From positions 3,330,001 to 3,394,000 of the forward strand of contig NC_007677.1 in assembly GCF_000013045.1 (NCBI RefSeq): a stretch of DNA of 64,000 nucleotides, given 5' to 3'. Under the pieces are notes generated by a model. That model did no database searches, was not told the origin of the DNA, and worked only from the letters and a program-made list of their open reading frames with translations. Origin of the DNA: Salinibacter ruber DSM 13855. Its GTDB lineage: Bacteria > Bacteroidota > Rhodothermia > Rhodothermales > Salinibacteraceae. Position numbers and translations under genes: made by a program. This document shows, in pieces, positions 1 to 7,804 of the stretch (positions are counted from its first letter, which is position 1; each line of letters opens with the position of its first letter).

Positions 1-48
1 AGCCTGCCGCCAGCGTTCGTCCTGAGCTAGGATCAAACTCTCCGTAGT
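1..48 (-). rRNA. rrs: 16S ribosomal RNA, 5' end only (partial)
   Basis: Read on the minus strand, positions 44 down to 1 give AGAGTTTGATCCTAGCTCAG followed by GACGAACGCTGGCGGCAGGC, the conserved 5' start of bacterial 16S rRNA. The gene runs off the left edge. The 5' end near 48 is placed by analogy with E. coli, where about seven bases precede GAGTTTGATC. The conserved 27F site has A in place of the usual G (CCTAGCTCAG rather than CCTGGCTCAG). Confidence 0.95.
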
Positions 49-80
49 AGGAAAGTTCGGTCTAGCTCGATCGCATTCAT

Positions 81-100
81 TTTCTGCCCGAGGGCAGAAA
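81..100 (-). other. hairpin in the rRNA leader
   Basis: A perfect inverted repeat, TTTCTGCC with a CTCG loop and GGCAGAAA on the minus strand, lies between the promoter and the 16S start. It could be part of leader processing or antitermination structure. No T tract follows, so it does not look like a terminator. Confidence 0.45.
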
Positions 101-183
101 GGAATCGACAAGGACTCGCTGTGCTTCCAATTCCGTCAAAGAACATCGCCGCGTCGCCGTTTTTCCGGTGAACGCGGACTATT

Positions 184-212
184 ACAGTACGGAGATCTGC
201 CTTCAATGTCAA
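184..212 (-). promoter_or_regulatory. probable rRNA operon promoter
   Basis: On the minus strand a perfect TTGACA (207-212) is followed after 17 bp by TACTGT (184-189), overlapping TGTAAT slightly downstream. This lies about 130 bases upstream of the 16S 5' end, a normal leader length. The -35 is consensus for sigma-70; the -10 is weak. Inference from position and motif only. Confidence 0.5.
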
Positions 213-639
213 GGCCTGCGTTCCTTGTTTCACATTCTCTACAAGGACCGTCTTCTCTCCGCGAGGCCAAGTGGGCGTCGTCTCGCCCTCTTGTCTCACT
301 GCGTCCGCATTAGACCCAGCGAGGAATCGTTGGTTTCAACGCCTCGCGTGAATCGAAGTTAAATTGGTTGCGGACTGCATCCCTCCGTGGAGGGCGTCGG
401 CTGCGCCGTCGCCTCCCGTTTCGGGACTCGCATTAGACCTTCTGCCTCTTATGCTGTTCCTCGTCGCCGTGTCAAGAACGAGTGGAGCCCTGACGGCTTC
501 GTTCTCCTCCTCAGCCTCCGGAAACTGCAGGGGTGCACTCGTGTTACTCTGCCGTCACGCCGAGCAGGGGCTCCGGCCCGTCGTTCCGGGTCCCTGCCGC
601 CCATCGCCTCCAGTGTCTCTCGCTACTGCCTCCCAAGCG
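213..639. other. gene-free stretch between the rRNA promoter and the PASTA gene
   Basis: No convincing gene is visible. An open frame runs into the PASTA gene from 364, but that N-terminal extension (92 residues) is low-complexity, rich in Pro, Ser, Ala and Leu, and precedes a normal membrane-anchor start. An 11-bp direct repeat, CGCATTAGACC, occurs at 306-316 and 429-439; its role is unknown. Confidence 0.5.
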
Positions 640-1506
640 ATGCGCCTCCCTCCGCCCCTCCGGGCCCTGCTGAACTGGTTCCGCACCCTCCTCCGAAATA
701 CGTACTTCTGGGGCGGGCTCGGCGGCCTTCTGCTACTCGGCGTGGGCGCGTATTTCCTGGTCGACGCTGTCCTCATGCCGACGTACACCCGGCACGGGGT
801 GTCCGTCCAGGTCCCCAACGTGGAGAGTCAATCGTTTCTGGAGGCCAAGAAGCGTATTGAGGCCCGAGACCTACAGGTCAAGCGTGAGGTGGGCCGCTTC
901 AACCCGAACGTTCCCCGGGAGACGGTGGTGGACCAAAATCCTCCTCCCAACTCGGGCGTGAAGCCGGGGCGACGCGTGTACCTGACGGTGAACGCGGGCG
1001 AGGCCCCTGTGGTGAACATCCCCGACCTCAACGGCATCTCGGTGCGGGAGGCCAAAAACCGGGTCTCCTCACTCGGCCTTGCCGTGGGTACGGTCGAGCC
1101 CGACTCGCTTCCCTCCCCCTACCCGAATACGATCACCCGGCAGCGCCCGGAACCGGGCGACTCCTTAAAAACGGGCGGCACCGTAGACCTTTGGTACAGC
1201 ACGGGGCTCGGCACGGACACTGTTCAGGTCCCCAACACCGCCGGACGGACGGTCGAACGGGCCCGACGTCTGTTGCGGGCCCGGCAACTCCGGGCCATCG
1301 TTCTGGACCCGCGTACAGCCGACCCCTCCGACGCCCCCAGCCAACCGTCCGACACATCGTCGTCCCGGCGTTTTGTCCAACGTCAGGGCCGCGCCCCAAC
1401 CACAAAGGTGCGTGCCGGCACCGAAATTCGACTCTTCACGACCGACGACTCGACTGCGGTGCCCAAGCCGGACTCCATCGCTCAGGACACCACGGCCCCC
1501 AGTTGA
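640..1506 (+). CDS. membrane-anchored PASTA-domain protein
   Basis: The 288-residue protein begins with a short cytoplasmic tail, then one transmembrane helix (about residues 23-46), then three consecutive PASTA domains (roughly 50-120, 122-192 and 197-270), and ends in a Ser/Asp-rich tail. PASTA domains bind muropeptides or lipid II and are found on penicillin-binding proteins and Ser/Thr kinases. Here neither a kinase nor a transpeptidase domain is present, so it is a stand-alone PASTA protein, as often found in Bacteroidota. The start at 640 is chosen because the membrane helix follows directly; a longer open frame begins at 364 but adds low-complexity sequence. It faces pyrR convergently. 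A role in sensing or binding peptidoglycan in the periplasm is inferred. Confidence 0.85.
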   Translation: MRLPPPLRALLNWFRTLLRNTYFWGGLGGLLLLGVGAYFLVDAVLMPTYTRHGVSVQVPNVESQSFLEAKKRIEARDLQVKREVGRFNPNVPRETVVDQNPPPNSGVKPGRRVYLTVNAGEAPVVNIPDLNGISVREAKNRVSSLGLAVGTVEPDSLPSPYPNTITRQRPEPGDSLKTGGTVDLWYSTGLGTDTVQVPNTAGRTVERARRLLRARQLRAIVLDPRTADPSDAPSQPSDTSSSRRFVQRQGRAPTTKVRAGTEIRLFTTDDSTAVPKPDSIAQDTTAPS

Positions 1507-1529
1507 TACCGACGAGGAAAAGGGCCTTT

Positions 1530-1691
1530 AGAACCTGTTTGGCGGACTGTCTATGGCCTGCGACTTCGCGGATCTCGTGCAGAACGGGTTCTGCACTCGC
1601 CCGGTAGCGCCGCTACAGGGCTCGTTTGGGTCCCGTTCGTGCACATCGCCCGCTGTGTCTCGGCTAAATATCCATCCACCAAACAGGTTCT
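1530..1691. repeat. 162-bp element with 16-bp terminal inverted repeats (MITE-like)
   Basis: The ends AGAACCTGTTTGGCGG (1530-1545) and CCACCAAACAGGTTCT (1676-1691) are inverted repeats matching at 15 of 16 positions. Between them lie smaller hairpins, for example GTGCAGAA-CGGG-TTCTGCAC near 1579-1598 and GTAGC-GCC-GCTAC just after. No open frame of note is inside. The right end touches the pyrR stop codon. No clear target duplication is visible. The form resembles a non-autonomous transposable element or a transposase-less remnant, but a structured intergenic RNA is possible. Confidence 0.45.
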
Positions 1692-2203
1692 CAATCCTCT
1701 ACATATACCGCAAACTCGCCGTCGGCCTCCACGACCACCTCCTCGTCGTGCTTCGTCTGGAGGCGACGGCCGGTGAAGTCCGGCTGGATGGGATACTCCC
1801 GGTGCCCCCGATCAACGAGGACGACGAGCTGAATGCTGCGCGGGCGCCCGTACTGCAGAACAGCGTCGAGCGCGGCCCGCGCCGTACGGCCCGTGAATAC
1901 GACGTCGTCGACGAGAATCACGTCCCGATCCGTCACGTCCACGTCGTGGGGCGTCTCCTCAGGGGGGGCCAGATCGGGGCGGTCGTCCCGAAAGGGCGTC
2001 ACGTCGAGGTCGTAAGGCTCCAGGGCCTGTTCCTCCACCTCCCCAATCTCATCGGCCACGACCCGGGCCGGCGGCACGCCGCTCCGTCGGATCCCGAATA
2101 GCTCAAGCGATTCGGCCCCGCGATTGTGCTCGATAATTTCGTATGCGAGACGCCGGAGCGTGCGGCGGACTCGCTCCGGAGACATGATGCGCGTTCGGCC
2201 CAT
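1691..2203 (-). CDS. pyrR: bifunctional PyrR: pyrimidine regulator / uracil phosphoribosyltransferase
   Basis: This 170-residue type I phosphoribosyltransferase carries the PRPP-binding loop DVILVDDVVFTGRTARAA (about residues 97-114) and the N-terminal pattern RRTLRRLAYEIIEHNRG typical of PyrR. In the family the protein converts uracil plus PRPP to UMP and, in many bacteria, binds pyr mRNA leaders to attenuate transcription. The start at 2203 matches the usual PyrR N-terminus; 2185 is an alternative. No pyr biosynthetic gene is adjacent, so only the enzyme identity is firm here; regulation is inferred from the family. Its stop codon coincides with the end of the inverted-repeat element. Confidence 0.9.
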   Translation of the reverse strand: MGRTRIMSPERVRRTLRRLAYEIIEHNRGAESLELFGIRRSGVPPARVVADEIGEVEEQALEPYDLDVTPFRDDRPDLAPPEETPHDVDVTDRDVILVDDVVFTGRTARAALDAVLQYGRPRSIQLVVLVDRGHREYPIQPDFTGRRLQTKHDEEVVVEADGEFAVYVED

Positions 2204-2366
2204 GTGTTCGCTCGACGTGATCGATCTGAGAGCAAAGAAGAGGGACACGTGCAGTGTCTGTTCGTCCTGGTTCGAAGGTACAACCTGGCGGACCGAATGT
2301 CGAAGGCATGCGGCCAAGCGACAATGGCCCCTTCCCCCCCGCCCACGAGTCGCTGCCCTACGTCCT

Positions 2367-2719
2367 CTATTTCATCACGGAGGCCCCCGGCATGGCCGCG
2401 GCGGCACAGCCCACGAGCCCCTCGGGGGCCGAGACGTTTGGGCCGTTCGCGAAGTATGCCCGAAACAGCGCCGTGGCCGTTTCTCTTCTGGAGCCTCGAC
2501 CCTGGGCAGAGAACGAGCCGGTGCGCCTCGGTCGTATTGGGGGCCGCATCGATGGCCTCAAGCATCGAGCCGGAGTCCCTCCGCTTCTCCCATCTCTCGA
2601 CCCCGATCAAACATCTGCTGCACGCGGCTCCCGTCGCCAAACGTTTCTTCGACGACGAAACGAACGGTGCGCCCCACGTAGCACCAGGGACACGCGATGG
2701 CGGGGTAGACGTCAATGGT
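2367..2719 (-). pseudogene. decayed FrnE/DsbA-like oxidoreductase
   Basis: Directly after the kelch stop, the minus strand reads IDVYPAIACPWCYVG, the signature of the FrnE branch of DsbA-like thioredoxin-fold proteins (CPWC at 2681-2692). About 45 residues of the family fold are then missing, and the frame resumes with TFGDGSRVQQMFDRGREM and stops near 2560. The next family segments occur in other frames: EAIDAAPNTTEAHRLVL, then RETATALFRAYFANGPNVS, ending at 2367. The ordered match across three frames shows a gene broken by an internal deletion and at least two frameshifts. No ATG precedes the first segment. Confidence 0.75.
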
Positions 2720-2749
2720 CGCGGCAGTTGGGGAACGGGGAGAAGCGAA

Positions 2750-3778
2750 TCAGTCGGTGGTGGGGGATAGGCGTTCGACGACGGACGAGGTGGCGGCCCC
2801 GATGCCGGCGGCGGGATTGCCGCCGATGGCGTAGATGTGCCCCCCGAGGGCGGCTCCTGCGAGGCCGTGCCGCGGCGTCGGCATGGGGGCATGTTGGGTC
2901 CAGGCGTCTACGTCCGGGTCGTACGCCCACGTGCGTCCGTACACGCCCCCATCTCCCGAGAAGTACTCGCCCCCGAAGACGTAGAGCGTACCATCGAGCG
3001 CAGCCCCCGCCAGTCCCCCGGACGGCTGGGGCAACGGGCGCAATTCGGTCCACGTGTCCGTCGTCGGCTCGTACCGCTCCACCGCCCCGAGGTTGGTCAC
3101 CCCGCCCTCCGTGCGACGTCCGCCCACGACGTAAAGGCGCCCGTCAATGACCGCCCCTGTGGCACTGCTCCGGCCCGTGGGCACCGGGCGCGCCTCGCTC
3201 CAGGCATCGGCGCCGGAGTCGTAGACCAGGTGGGCACGAGAGGCCCCATCCGACGCGCCGTCGTCCGGGTGGAGACTGCCCGTCACGAGATGGACCCGCT
3301 CCTCGACCGCGAGCGCAACCGTCTCGCCGAGCGGCGTGGGCATTGTCCCGATGCGGGCCCACTGGCCTCCGTCGAACGCGTACACGTCGGGCCGGAACTG
3401 AAATCCGTTGCGCAGGGTCTCTCCCACGAATCCCCCGAACCCGTACACCGTGCCATCGGCCTCCGCGAGTACGATGTGGTGGCGCGGGGACGGAAGGGCC
3501 GGCCCGCGCGTCCACGCCTCCGTAGAGGGGTCGAAAAGGGCCGTCTCTTCCAGCGTCGTGAACCGGCGGTCACGATCGGCCCCGGAGCGGAGTCCGCCCG
3601 CAACCACGATCCGCCCGTTCCACGTCGTGCCGTAGACCTCCTGGGTCGCCCAGGGCAGGGCGACGCTCGCCTCCCACCCGGCCCGGCCGGCCGCCCACAG
3701 CAGACGTTCGGGACGCAGGGCACACGTGGCGGCCCCCGCCGCACCAAGGGTGAGGAATCGACGTCGGGGAAGGGACAT
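2750..3778 (-). CDS. exported kelch-repeat protein
   Basis: The 342-residue product starts with SLPRRRFLTLGAAGAA, a twin-arginine (Tat) type signal. It is followed by about five kelch repeats, recognisable by motifs such as VVAGG, VYGFGG, LYVVGGR, LYVFGGE and IYAIGG, each followed by aromatic W/Y positions. Kelch repeats fold as a beta-propeller, usually for binding and sometimes for catalysis, as in sialic-acid mutarotase NanM or galactose oxidase. No catalytic signature separates these options, so substrate and function are unknown. The start is placed at the ATG before the twin-arginine motif; the frame continues upstream but without a signal-like sequence. The frnE-like pseudogene follows directly. 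Confidence 0.8.
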   Translation of the reverse strand: MSLPRRRFLTLGAAGAATCALRPERLLWAAGRAGWEASVALPWATQEVYGTTWNGRIVVAGGLRSGADRDRRFTTLEETALFDPSTEAWTRGPALPSPRHHIVLAEADGTVYGFGGFVGETLRNGFQFRPDVYAFDGGQWARIGTMPTPLGETVALAVEERVHLVTGSLHPDDGASDGASRAHLVYDSGADAWSEARPVPTGRSSATGAVIDGRLYVVGGRRTEGGVTNLGAVERYEPTTDTWTELRPLPQPSGGLAGAALDGTLYVFGGEYFSGDGGVYGRTWAYDPDVDAWTQHAPMPTPRHGLAGAALGGHIYAIGGNPAAGIGAATSSVVERLSPTTD

Positions 3779-4078
3779 GGGGGGACGGCCGGTTCTGAAC
3801 GAGCACAGGTGCGTGGGCGTCTCAACAGGCGTATCCGGCGGCGCATCAGGTGTTTTTTGTCTCAGCCGCGCCCGCGAGGACGTGCGCCTGCCGTCCGGCC
3901 CTCCAGGTGCGTCAAATCTAAATCGACGGAGAATTCGGGACCGAGATGGCCCCTTCCACGTTGCTACAATCACGAAACGCATTTGCAACGATCGGGGTGC
4001 CCGTTGAGTCTTTCGACCGGCGCTTTCGTTCTGTATTTGCCATTATGACATCCCTTTTCCAAGCGACCGTTGCCCCCA
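3779..4078. promoter_or_regulatory. divergent intergenic region, kelch gene / hemH
   Basis: Three hundred bases separate two divergent genes and should carry promoters for both. TTGAGT (about 4003) followed by GTATTTGCC near 4034 resembles a Bacteroidota-type promoter (TTG with a TAxxTTTG-like element) for hemH, but the match is imperfect. Nothing else is recognised. Confidence 0.3.
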
Positions 4079-5362
4079 ATGACGCCCTACGAGTTCATAC
4101 AGCGCTACGACCGTGAGGAGTACAACAGTGACCCCCGTCTGGTGGAGGGAGAGTTTTTTCCATCGGCCAAGCTCGGCGTGGAGTCGGGCGATACGGTAGG
4201 GGTCGTGCTCCTCAACCTGGGCGGCCCGGACGGCGAGGAGTCCGTGGAGCCGTTCCTCTACAACTTGTTTATGGACCCGGCGATCATCGACTTTTCGGAG
4301 GTCGTCTATTTCCAGGCGCGGGGCCGCGTGCGACAGGCGTTCTCCAAGATTATCTCGTACTTCCGGTCCCAGTCGGTCGCGGAGGACTACAAGGAGATCA
4401 GTGACGACGGGGGCTCGCCCATCAATCCCCTCACCCGCGACCAGGCCGACAACCTGGAGCAGACCCTCAACGAGCAGTACGCCGCGGAGACGGGCGCCAC
4501 GTTCAAGACGTACATGGCGATGCGCTACTGGGAGCCGTTCAGCGAAGACGCGGCGGCGCAGATGCAGGAGGACGGCGTCGACAAGGTCGTGCTGCTCCCC
4601 CTCTACCCCCAGTACTCCAAGACCACGACCGGCGCCTCGCTCGTGTACTGGCACGAGCTGGAAAAGGCGGGCGAGATTCCGGCCTGGCCCACGACTTCCG
4701 TCTTCGAGTACGCCACGTACCCGAAGTACATCGAGGCACTGAGTGACCGGATCGACGAGGGCCTGGAGCGCTTCCCGGACGACGTGCGGGACGACGTGCA
4801 CCTTCTCTTTAGTGCGCACGGGACGCCCCTCTCGGAAATGAAAGACCGGGACGACCCGTACTGCTGTCTCGTCCACTCCACGGTGAAGCACTTGATGGAG
4901 CACCGCGGGTTCGACCACGACTTCAGCACGGCCTTCCAGAGCAAGGTCGGGCCGTCGGAGTGGCTGACGCCCGCGACGGACGACACCGTAGAGGAGCTGG
5001 CCGAGGAAGGCGAAGACGTGCTCGTCATTCCGGTGGCGTTCGTGACGGACCACATCGAGACGAGTTACGAGTTGGCCATCGAGATTCCGGAGGACCTCGA
5101 AGAGGAGGGCGCCCCGATCCCGGAGCACTACGAGGTCATGCCGGGCCTGAACAGCCACCCCAAGTTCATCGAGACGCTGGCCGACATGACGGCCGCCCAG
5201 CTTCAGTTGCCCAACGTGCAGACCCCGACGCCGGCCTCCGAGCGCCCCTGCTGTCAGGTTCAAGACCGCGACATCCGGTGCCACCAGTGCCAGCACGTGG
5301 CCGAGGCGACCGACTGGAGCGCCCCGGAGGAGGAGCAGGCGCGCGAACTGGAGACGGCGTAG
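4079..5362 (+). CDS. hemH: ferrochelatase
   Basis: This 427-residue enzyme inserts ferrous iron into a porphyrin at the end of heme synthesis. Family signatures are clear: GVVLLNLGGPDG at the start of the core, LLPLYPQYSKTTTG, the catalytic-histidine motif SAHGTP (His about 247), and PVAFVTDHIETSYE with the acidic iron-path residue. About 40 residues precede the usual N-terminus. The C-terminus adds a cysteine-rich tail with Cys391, Cys392, Cys401 and Cys404. This recalls the [2Fe-2S] cluster of some bacterial and animal ferrochelatases, although the spacing differs. ATG at 4079 is chosen; TTG at 4070 is in frame. No other heme biosynthesis gene is adjacent. Confidence 0.95.
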   Translation: MTPYEFIQRYDREEYNSDPRLVEGEFFPSAKLGVESGDTVGVVLLNLGGPDGEESVEPFLYNLFMDPAIIDFSEVVYFQARGRVRQAFSKIISYFRSQSVAEDYKEISDDGGSPINPLTRDQADNLEQTLNEQYAAETGATFKTYMAMRYWEPFSEDAAAQMQEDGVDKVVLLPLYPQYSKTTTGASLVYWHELEKAGEIPAWPTTSVFEYATYPKYIEALSDRIDEGLERFPDDVRDDVHLLFSAHGTPLSEMKDRDDPYCCLVHSTVKHLMEHRGFDHDFSTAFQSKVGPSEWLTPATDDTVEELAEEGEDVLVIPVAFVTDHIETSYELAIEIPEDLEEEGAPIPEHYEVMPGLNSHPKFIETLADMTAAQLQLPNVQTPTPASERPCCQVQDRDIRCHQCQHVAEATDWSAPEEEQARELETA

Positions 5363-5422
5363 GCGTTTGGGGATGGCGCGTGGGGGCGCAAGCGGCCGCG
5401 GCGTTCCGGACGGGCGTCTCGG

Positions 5423-6499
5423 CTACTCGGTCGGCGAATCCTCCAGGGGCGGCAGGGCCTCGTGGGAGGGCCATTTGGCCCGGGACGGGAGGCGCAGTGC
5501 GGCCGTCACGGCGCAGTGGTCGGACGGGGGCGCAGGCCTGCCGCACCATCGCTGTGTGTCCACCGCCTCGAAGAACTGAGGGGGATAAAAGATGTGATCG
5601 ATCGTTCGGGCAGGAGCGTCGGCCGGGTACGTGGCGCTCGCCGTGTCGGCCGAAGCGGTGTTGACGGCCGAGCGCAGGTCCGTGCCCGCCAGTATGTGCT
5701 GCATCGTTGCGTCCTCCGCTCCGGCTTGCCCCCCCTCCTCGCCGGACGAGAGGGAACTATTGAAGTCGCCGAGCAGAAGCGTCGGGATGCCCCTGTCGGC
5801 GAGGCGGCGATAGAGATCGTTCACGACGCGGGCCTGCGTCTCGCGCGTCCCAACGTCGAAGGCCTCCAGGTGCACGTTGATGACCGCGAGCGGGCGGCCG
5901 TCCACATCGACCACCCCGACCTGTGCCAGGCGGTCGAGGTAGAACGCGTCCCGGAAAAACGGCTGCGGCGGACGCGGGAGCGTCCTCCGCACGTGCCTCC
6001 GGACGGGGAAGCGGCTGAGGACGGCCTGCCCGGAGAGGGTGCGCCCGAAATGCACGGCGGGACGGCCGTACGGAAACGGCAGGTACCGCTCGTCCCAGTT
6101 CACGGCCTGCGCCGCCCCCGGGTACCCGAGACGGGCGGCCAGGGTATCCAGCTGGTGCACGTGCGCGGCCCGGGCCCCTCCAAAGTCGATCTCTTGAAGG
6201 GCCACGATGTCGGGGGCCGCCGCTCGGAGATAGCCAGCGGCCTGGTCCATGTTCGCGTGGAACAGGCTGTCGGGCCGCACCACCGGCTCGTTGTTCCTCA
6301 TGCCGGAGAGATAACCGATGTTGTAGGTTGTCACCGTGAGCGTGTCCGGCCGCGTTGTGTCGGGCTGCGCCGTGTAGGTCCGCACCTGCGCAAGCTCGTC
6401 GTCGGACAGTGCCCCGGAGCTCGCCCAGAAGAACACCCCAGCGAGGCCGAGGACCAGCCCGCCGACGACGAGCCCAAGAATTCGAAGTGCTCGTTTCAT
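5423..6499 (-). CDS. endonuclease/exonuclease/phosphatase-family protein, membrane-anchored
   Basis: The 358-residue protein starts with a hydrophobic anchor or signal (residues 5-27), then an EEP-fold metal-dependent phosphodiesterase domain. Visible motifs are TVTTYNIGYL, ALQEIDFGG (metal-binding Glu), INVHLEAFD, LLLGDFNSSL and the C-terminal TIDHIFY and PPSDHCAV, which carry the catalytic Asp and His. The family includes DNases, inositol phosphatases and sphingomyelinases, and the substrate cannot be told from sequence. The export signal suggests a periplasmic or surface role. ATG at 6499 is preferred over the GTG just before it. It is divergent from the next gene, 17 bases away. Confidence 0.85.
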   Translation of the reverse strand: MKRALRILGLVVGGLVLGLAGVFFWASSGALSDDELAQVRTYTAQPDTTRPDTLTVTTYNIGYLSGMRNNEPVVRPDSLFHANMDQAAGYLRAAAPDIVALQEIDFGGARAAHVHQLDTLAARLGYPGAAQAVNWDERYLPFPYGRPAVHFGRTLSGQAVLSRFPVRRHVRRTLPRPPQPFFRDAFYLDRLAQVGVVDVDGRPLAVINVHLEAFDVGTRETQARVVNDLYRRLADRGIPTLLLGDFNSSLSSGEEGGQAGAEDATMQHILAGTDLRSAVNTASADTASATYPADAPARTIDHIFYPPQFFEAVDTQRWCGRPAPPSDHCAVTAALRLPSRAKWPSHEALPPLEDSPTE

Positions 6500-6516
6500 C
6501 ACTCTGCTGTTAACCG

Positions 6517-7113
6517 ATGCGTATTGGACGGAGCCGGAACAGACCGGGGCCTGTCGCCGGAGGGGACGTTCTGGGGCGGACGGTCGTGACGCTGGGCCTC
6601 CTGCTTGTTGCCACCGCGGGACGGCCCGCGCAGGCCCAGTCGCCCCGGGCGGCGCTGGAGTCGCTCACGGGCCACTGGACGGGGGCGTTCGTGGTGTATG
6701 CCCACGACGGGACGCAGGTCGACTCCCTCTCGACGGAGCACCGCTACCGATGGGAGGACGGCGTGCAGGTGGGCACACAGATCGATCGGTATCCGGACGG
6801 GCGTGTCGTCCGCAAGACGGCGCGCAACTACGTCACCGACGACGGAACGCTGATCTGCGAGGTGAATCCGCCCGACGGGGCCCCCATCACGTACCGCGGG
6901 CGGGTGTCCGACGGCGCCATCGTCTGGCACCGCAAGACCGACGCCGGGGTCGTTGAGAGCTTTCGGGAGCGGGTGGTGGACACGCCCACGGGCCCGGAGT
7001 ACCGGATCAACGGCTTTGGCGTCTACCCGAGCGGGGACGGGGCGCGGAGCCATCTCCATTTCGTCGGGCGGTATCGGGCCGTTCACCAGGACGTGTCGAC
7101 GGGGCGGGAGTAG
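6517..7113 (+). CDS. exported lipocalin-like hypothetical protein
   Basis: The 198-residue product has a long signal peptide ending around AGRPAQAQ (residue 41), then a domain beginning ALESLTGHWTGAFVVY that runs through several beta-strand-like segments to RSHLHFVGRYRAV. This resembles DUF1579/lipocalin-like proteins that start with an LxGxWxG motif. The function is unknown. Its last 31 bases overlap the convergent OmpA-type gene, an unusual tail-to-tail overlap. Confidence 0.65.
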   Translation: MRIGRSRNRPGPVAGGDVLGRTVVTLGLLLVATAGRPAQAQSPRAALESLTGHWTGAFVVYAHDGTQVDSLSTEHRYRWEDGVQVGTQIDRYPDGRVVRKTARNYVTDDGTLICEVNPPDGAPITYRGRVSDGAIVWHRKTDAGVVESFRERVVDTPTGPEYRINGFGVYPSGDGARSHLHFVGRYRAVHQDVSTGRE

Positions 7114-7766
7114 TCCTGCGGGGGCGGGAGGACCGCAATGCGAACCCGCCGGTTCCGACGGCGCCCCCGAGCCGTTGCGTTCGACGCGACCGGGTCCGTG
7201 GCCCCGTAGGCGAGGGCGGCAAACTGGGACGGGGCCAGGGCGCTGCGGGCACTGAGGTAGCGCACGACCGCCGTGGCCCGGGCCGCCGAGAGCTCCCAGT
7301 TCGACGCAAACCGCTCCTGGAGGGCCTCACTCAAGGGGGTATCGTCGGCGTGCCCCTCCACCCGGACCGCCCGCGTGGGGTAGGCCGTCTCCAGGTGAGC
7401 AATCGTGGCCCGGAGCCGCTTCTTTCCCGCCGCCGTGAGGGTGGCCGTGCCGGCCTCGAACAACGAGTCGGCCGGAAGCACGCGCACCGCCCGCCCCCCC
7501 TGGCGGCGCATCTGCACCTCGTAGGCCAGGCGGTTCAGGCGGTCCGTCAGGACGCGCAGGTCGCGGTAGTACTGCCCCGTCGCAAGGTCGTCCCGAAACC
7601 GCAGCGAGTCTTCCACGCGGCGAAGCCGGCTCCGCAGCGTAGCATTCTCGGCCCGGAGGGAGTCCAGGCGCGACGAGGCGGACGCCCCCGGAAGCCGCGT
7701 CGGGGCGCACCCGACCAGTCCGGGAAGGGCAGCAGCAAGACCGACGAAGAGAAGAAGAGGGCGCAT
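7083..7766 (-). CDS. OmpA-family peptidoglycan-binding lipoprotein
   Basis: The 227-residue protein has a lipoprotein signal ending in LVGC (Cys about 20), a Leu/Arg-rich coiled-coil-like segment (residues 32-60), then an OmpA C-terminal domain. The latter is marked by ADSLFEAGTATLTAAGKKRL, VEGHADDTPL, NWELSAARATAVVRYL and ATARGRRRNRRVRI. These residues bind meso-diaminopimelate in the family, tethering the outer membrane to peptidoglycan. It sits just downstream of the DUF368 transporter on the same strand (38 bp), possibly in one transcript. Confidence 0.88.
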   Translation of the reverse strand: MRPLLLFVGLAAALPGLVGCAPTRLPGASASSRLDSLRAENATLRSRLRRVEDSLRFRDDLATGQYYRDLRVLTDRLNRLAYEVQMRRQGGRAVRVLPADSLFEAGTATLTAAGKKRLRATIAHLETAYPTRAVRVEGHADDTPLSEALQERFASNWELSAARATAVVRYLSARSALAPSQFAALAYGATDPVASNATARGRRRNRRVRIAVLPPPQDYSRPVDTSW

Positions 7767-7804
7767 CGGGGAGGAGCGGCGGCGAGGCGAGCCCGAACGT
7801 CACG

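Noticed and set aside
364-639. N-terminal extension of the PASTA protein by 92 residues
   Set aside because: The extension is low-complexity and lacks a signal; the membrane helix starts properly after ATG 640.
1530-1691. Long inverted repeat as a bidirectional terminator of the PASTA and pyrR genes
   Set aside because: The arms are about 130 bp apart and there is no T tract, so a simple terminator is unlikely, though inner hairpins might act as one.
2750-3778. Kelch protein as sialic-acid mutarotase NanM or a galactose oxidase
   Set aside because: Kelch repeats are clear, but no copper-ligand or NanM-specific residues could be identified and no sialic-acid or oxidase genes are adjacent.
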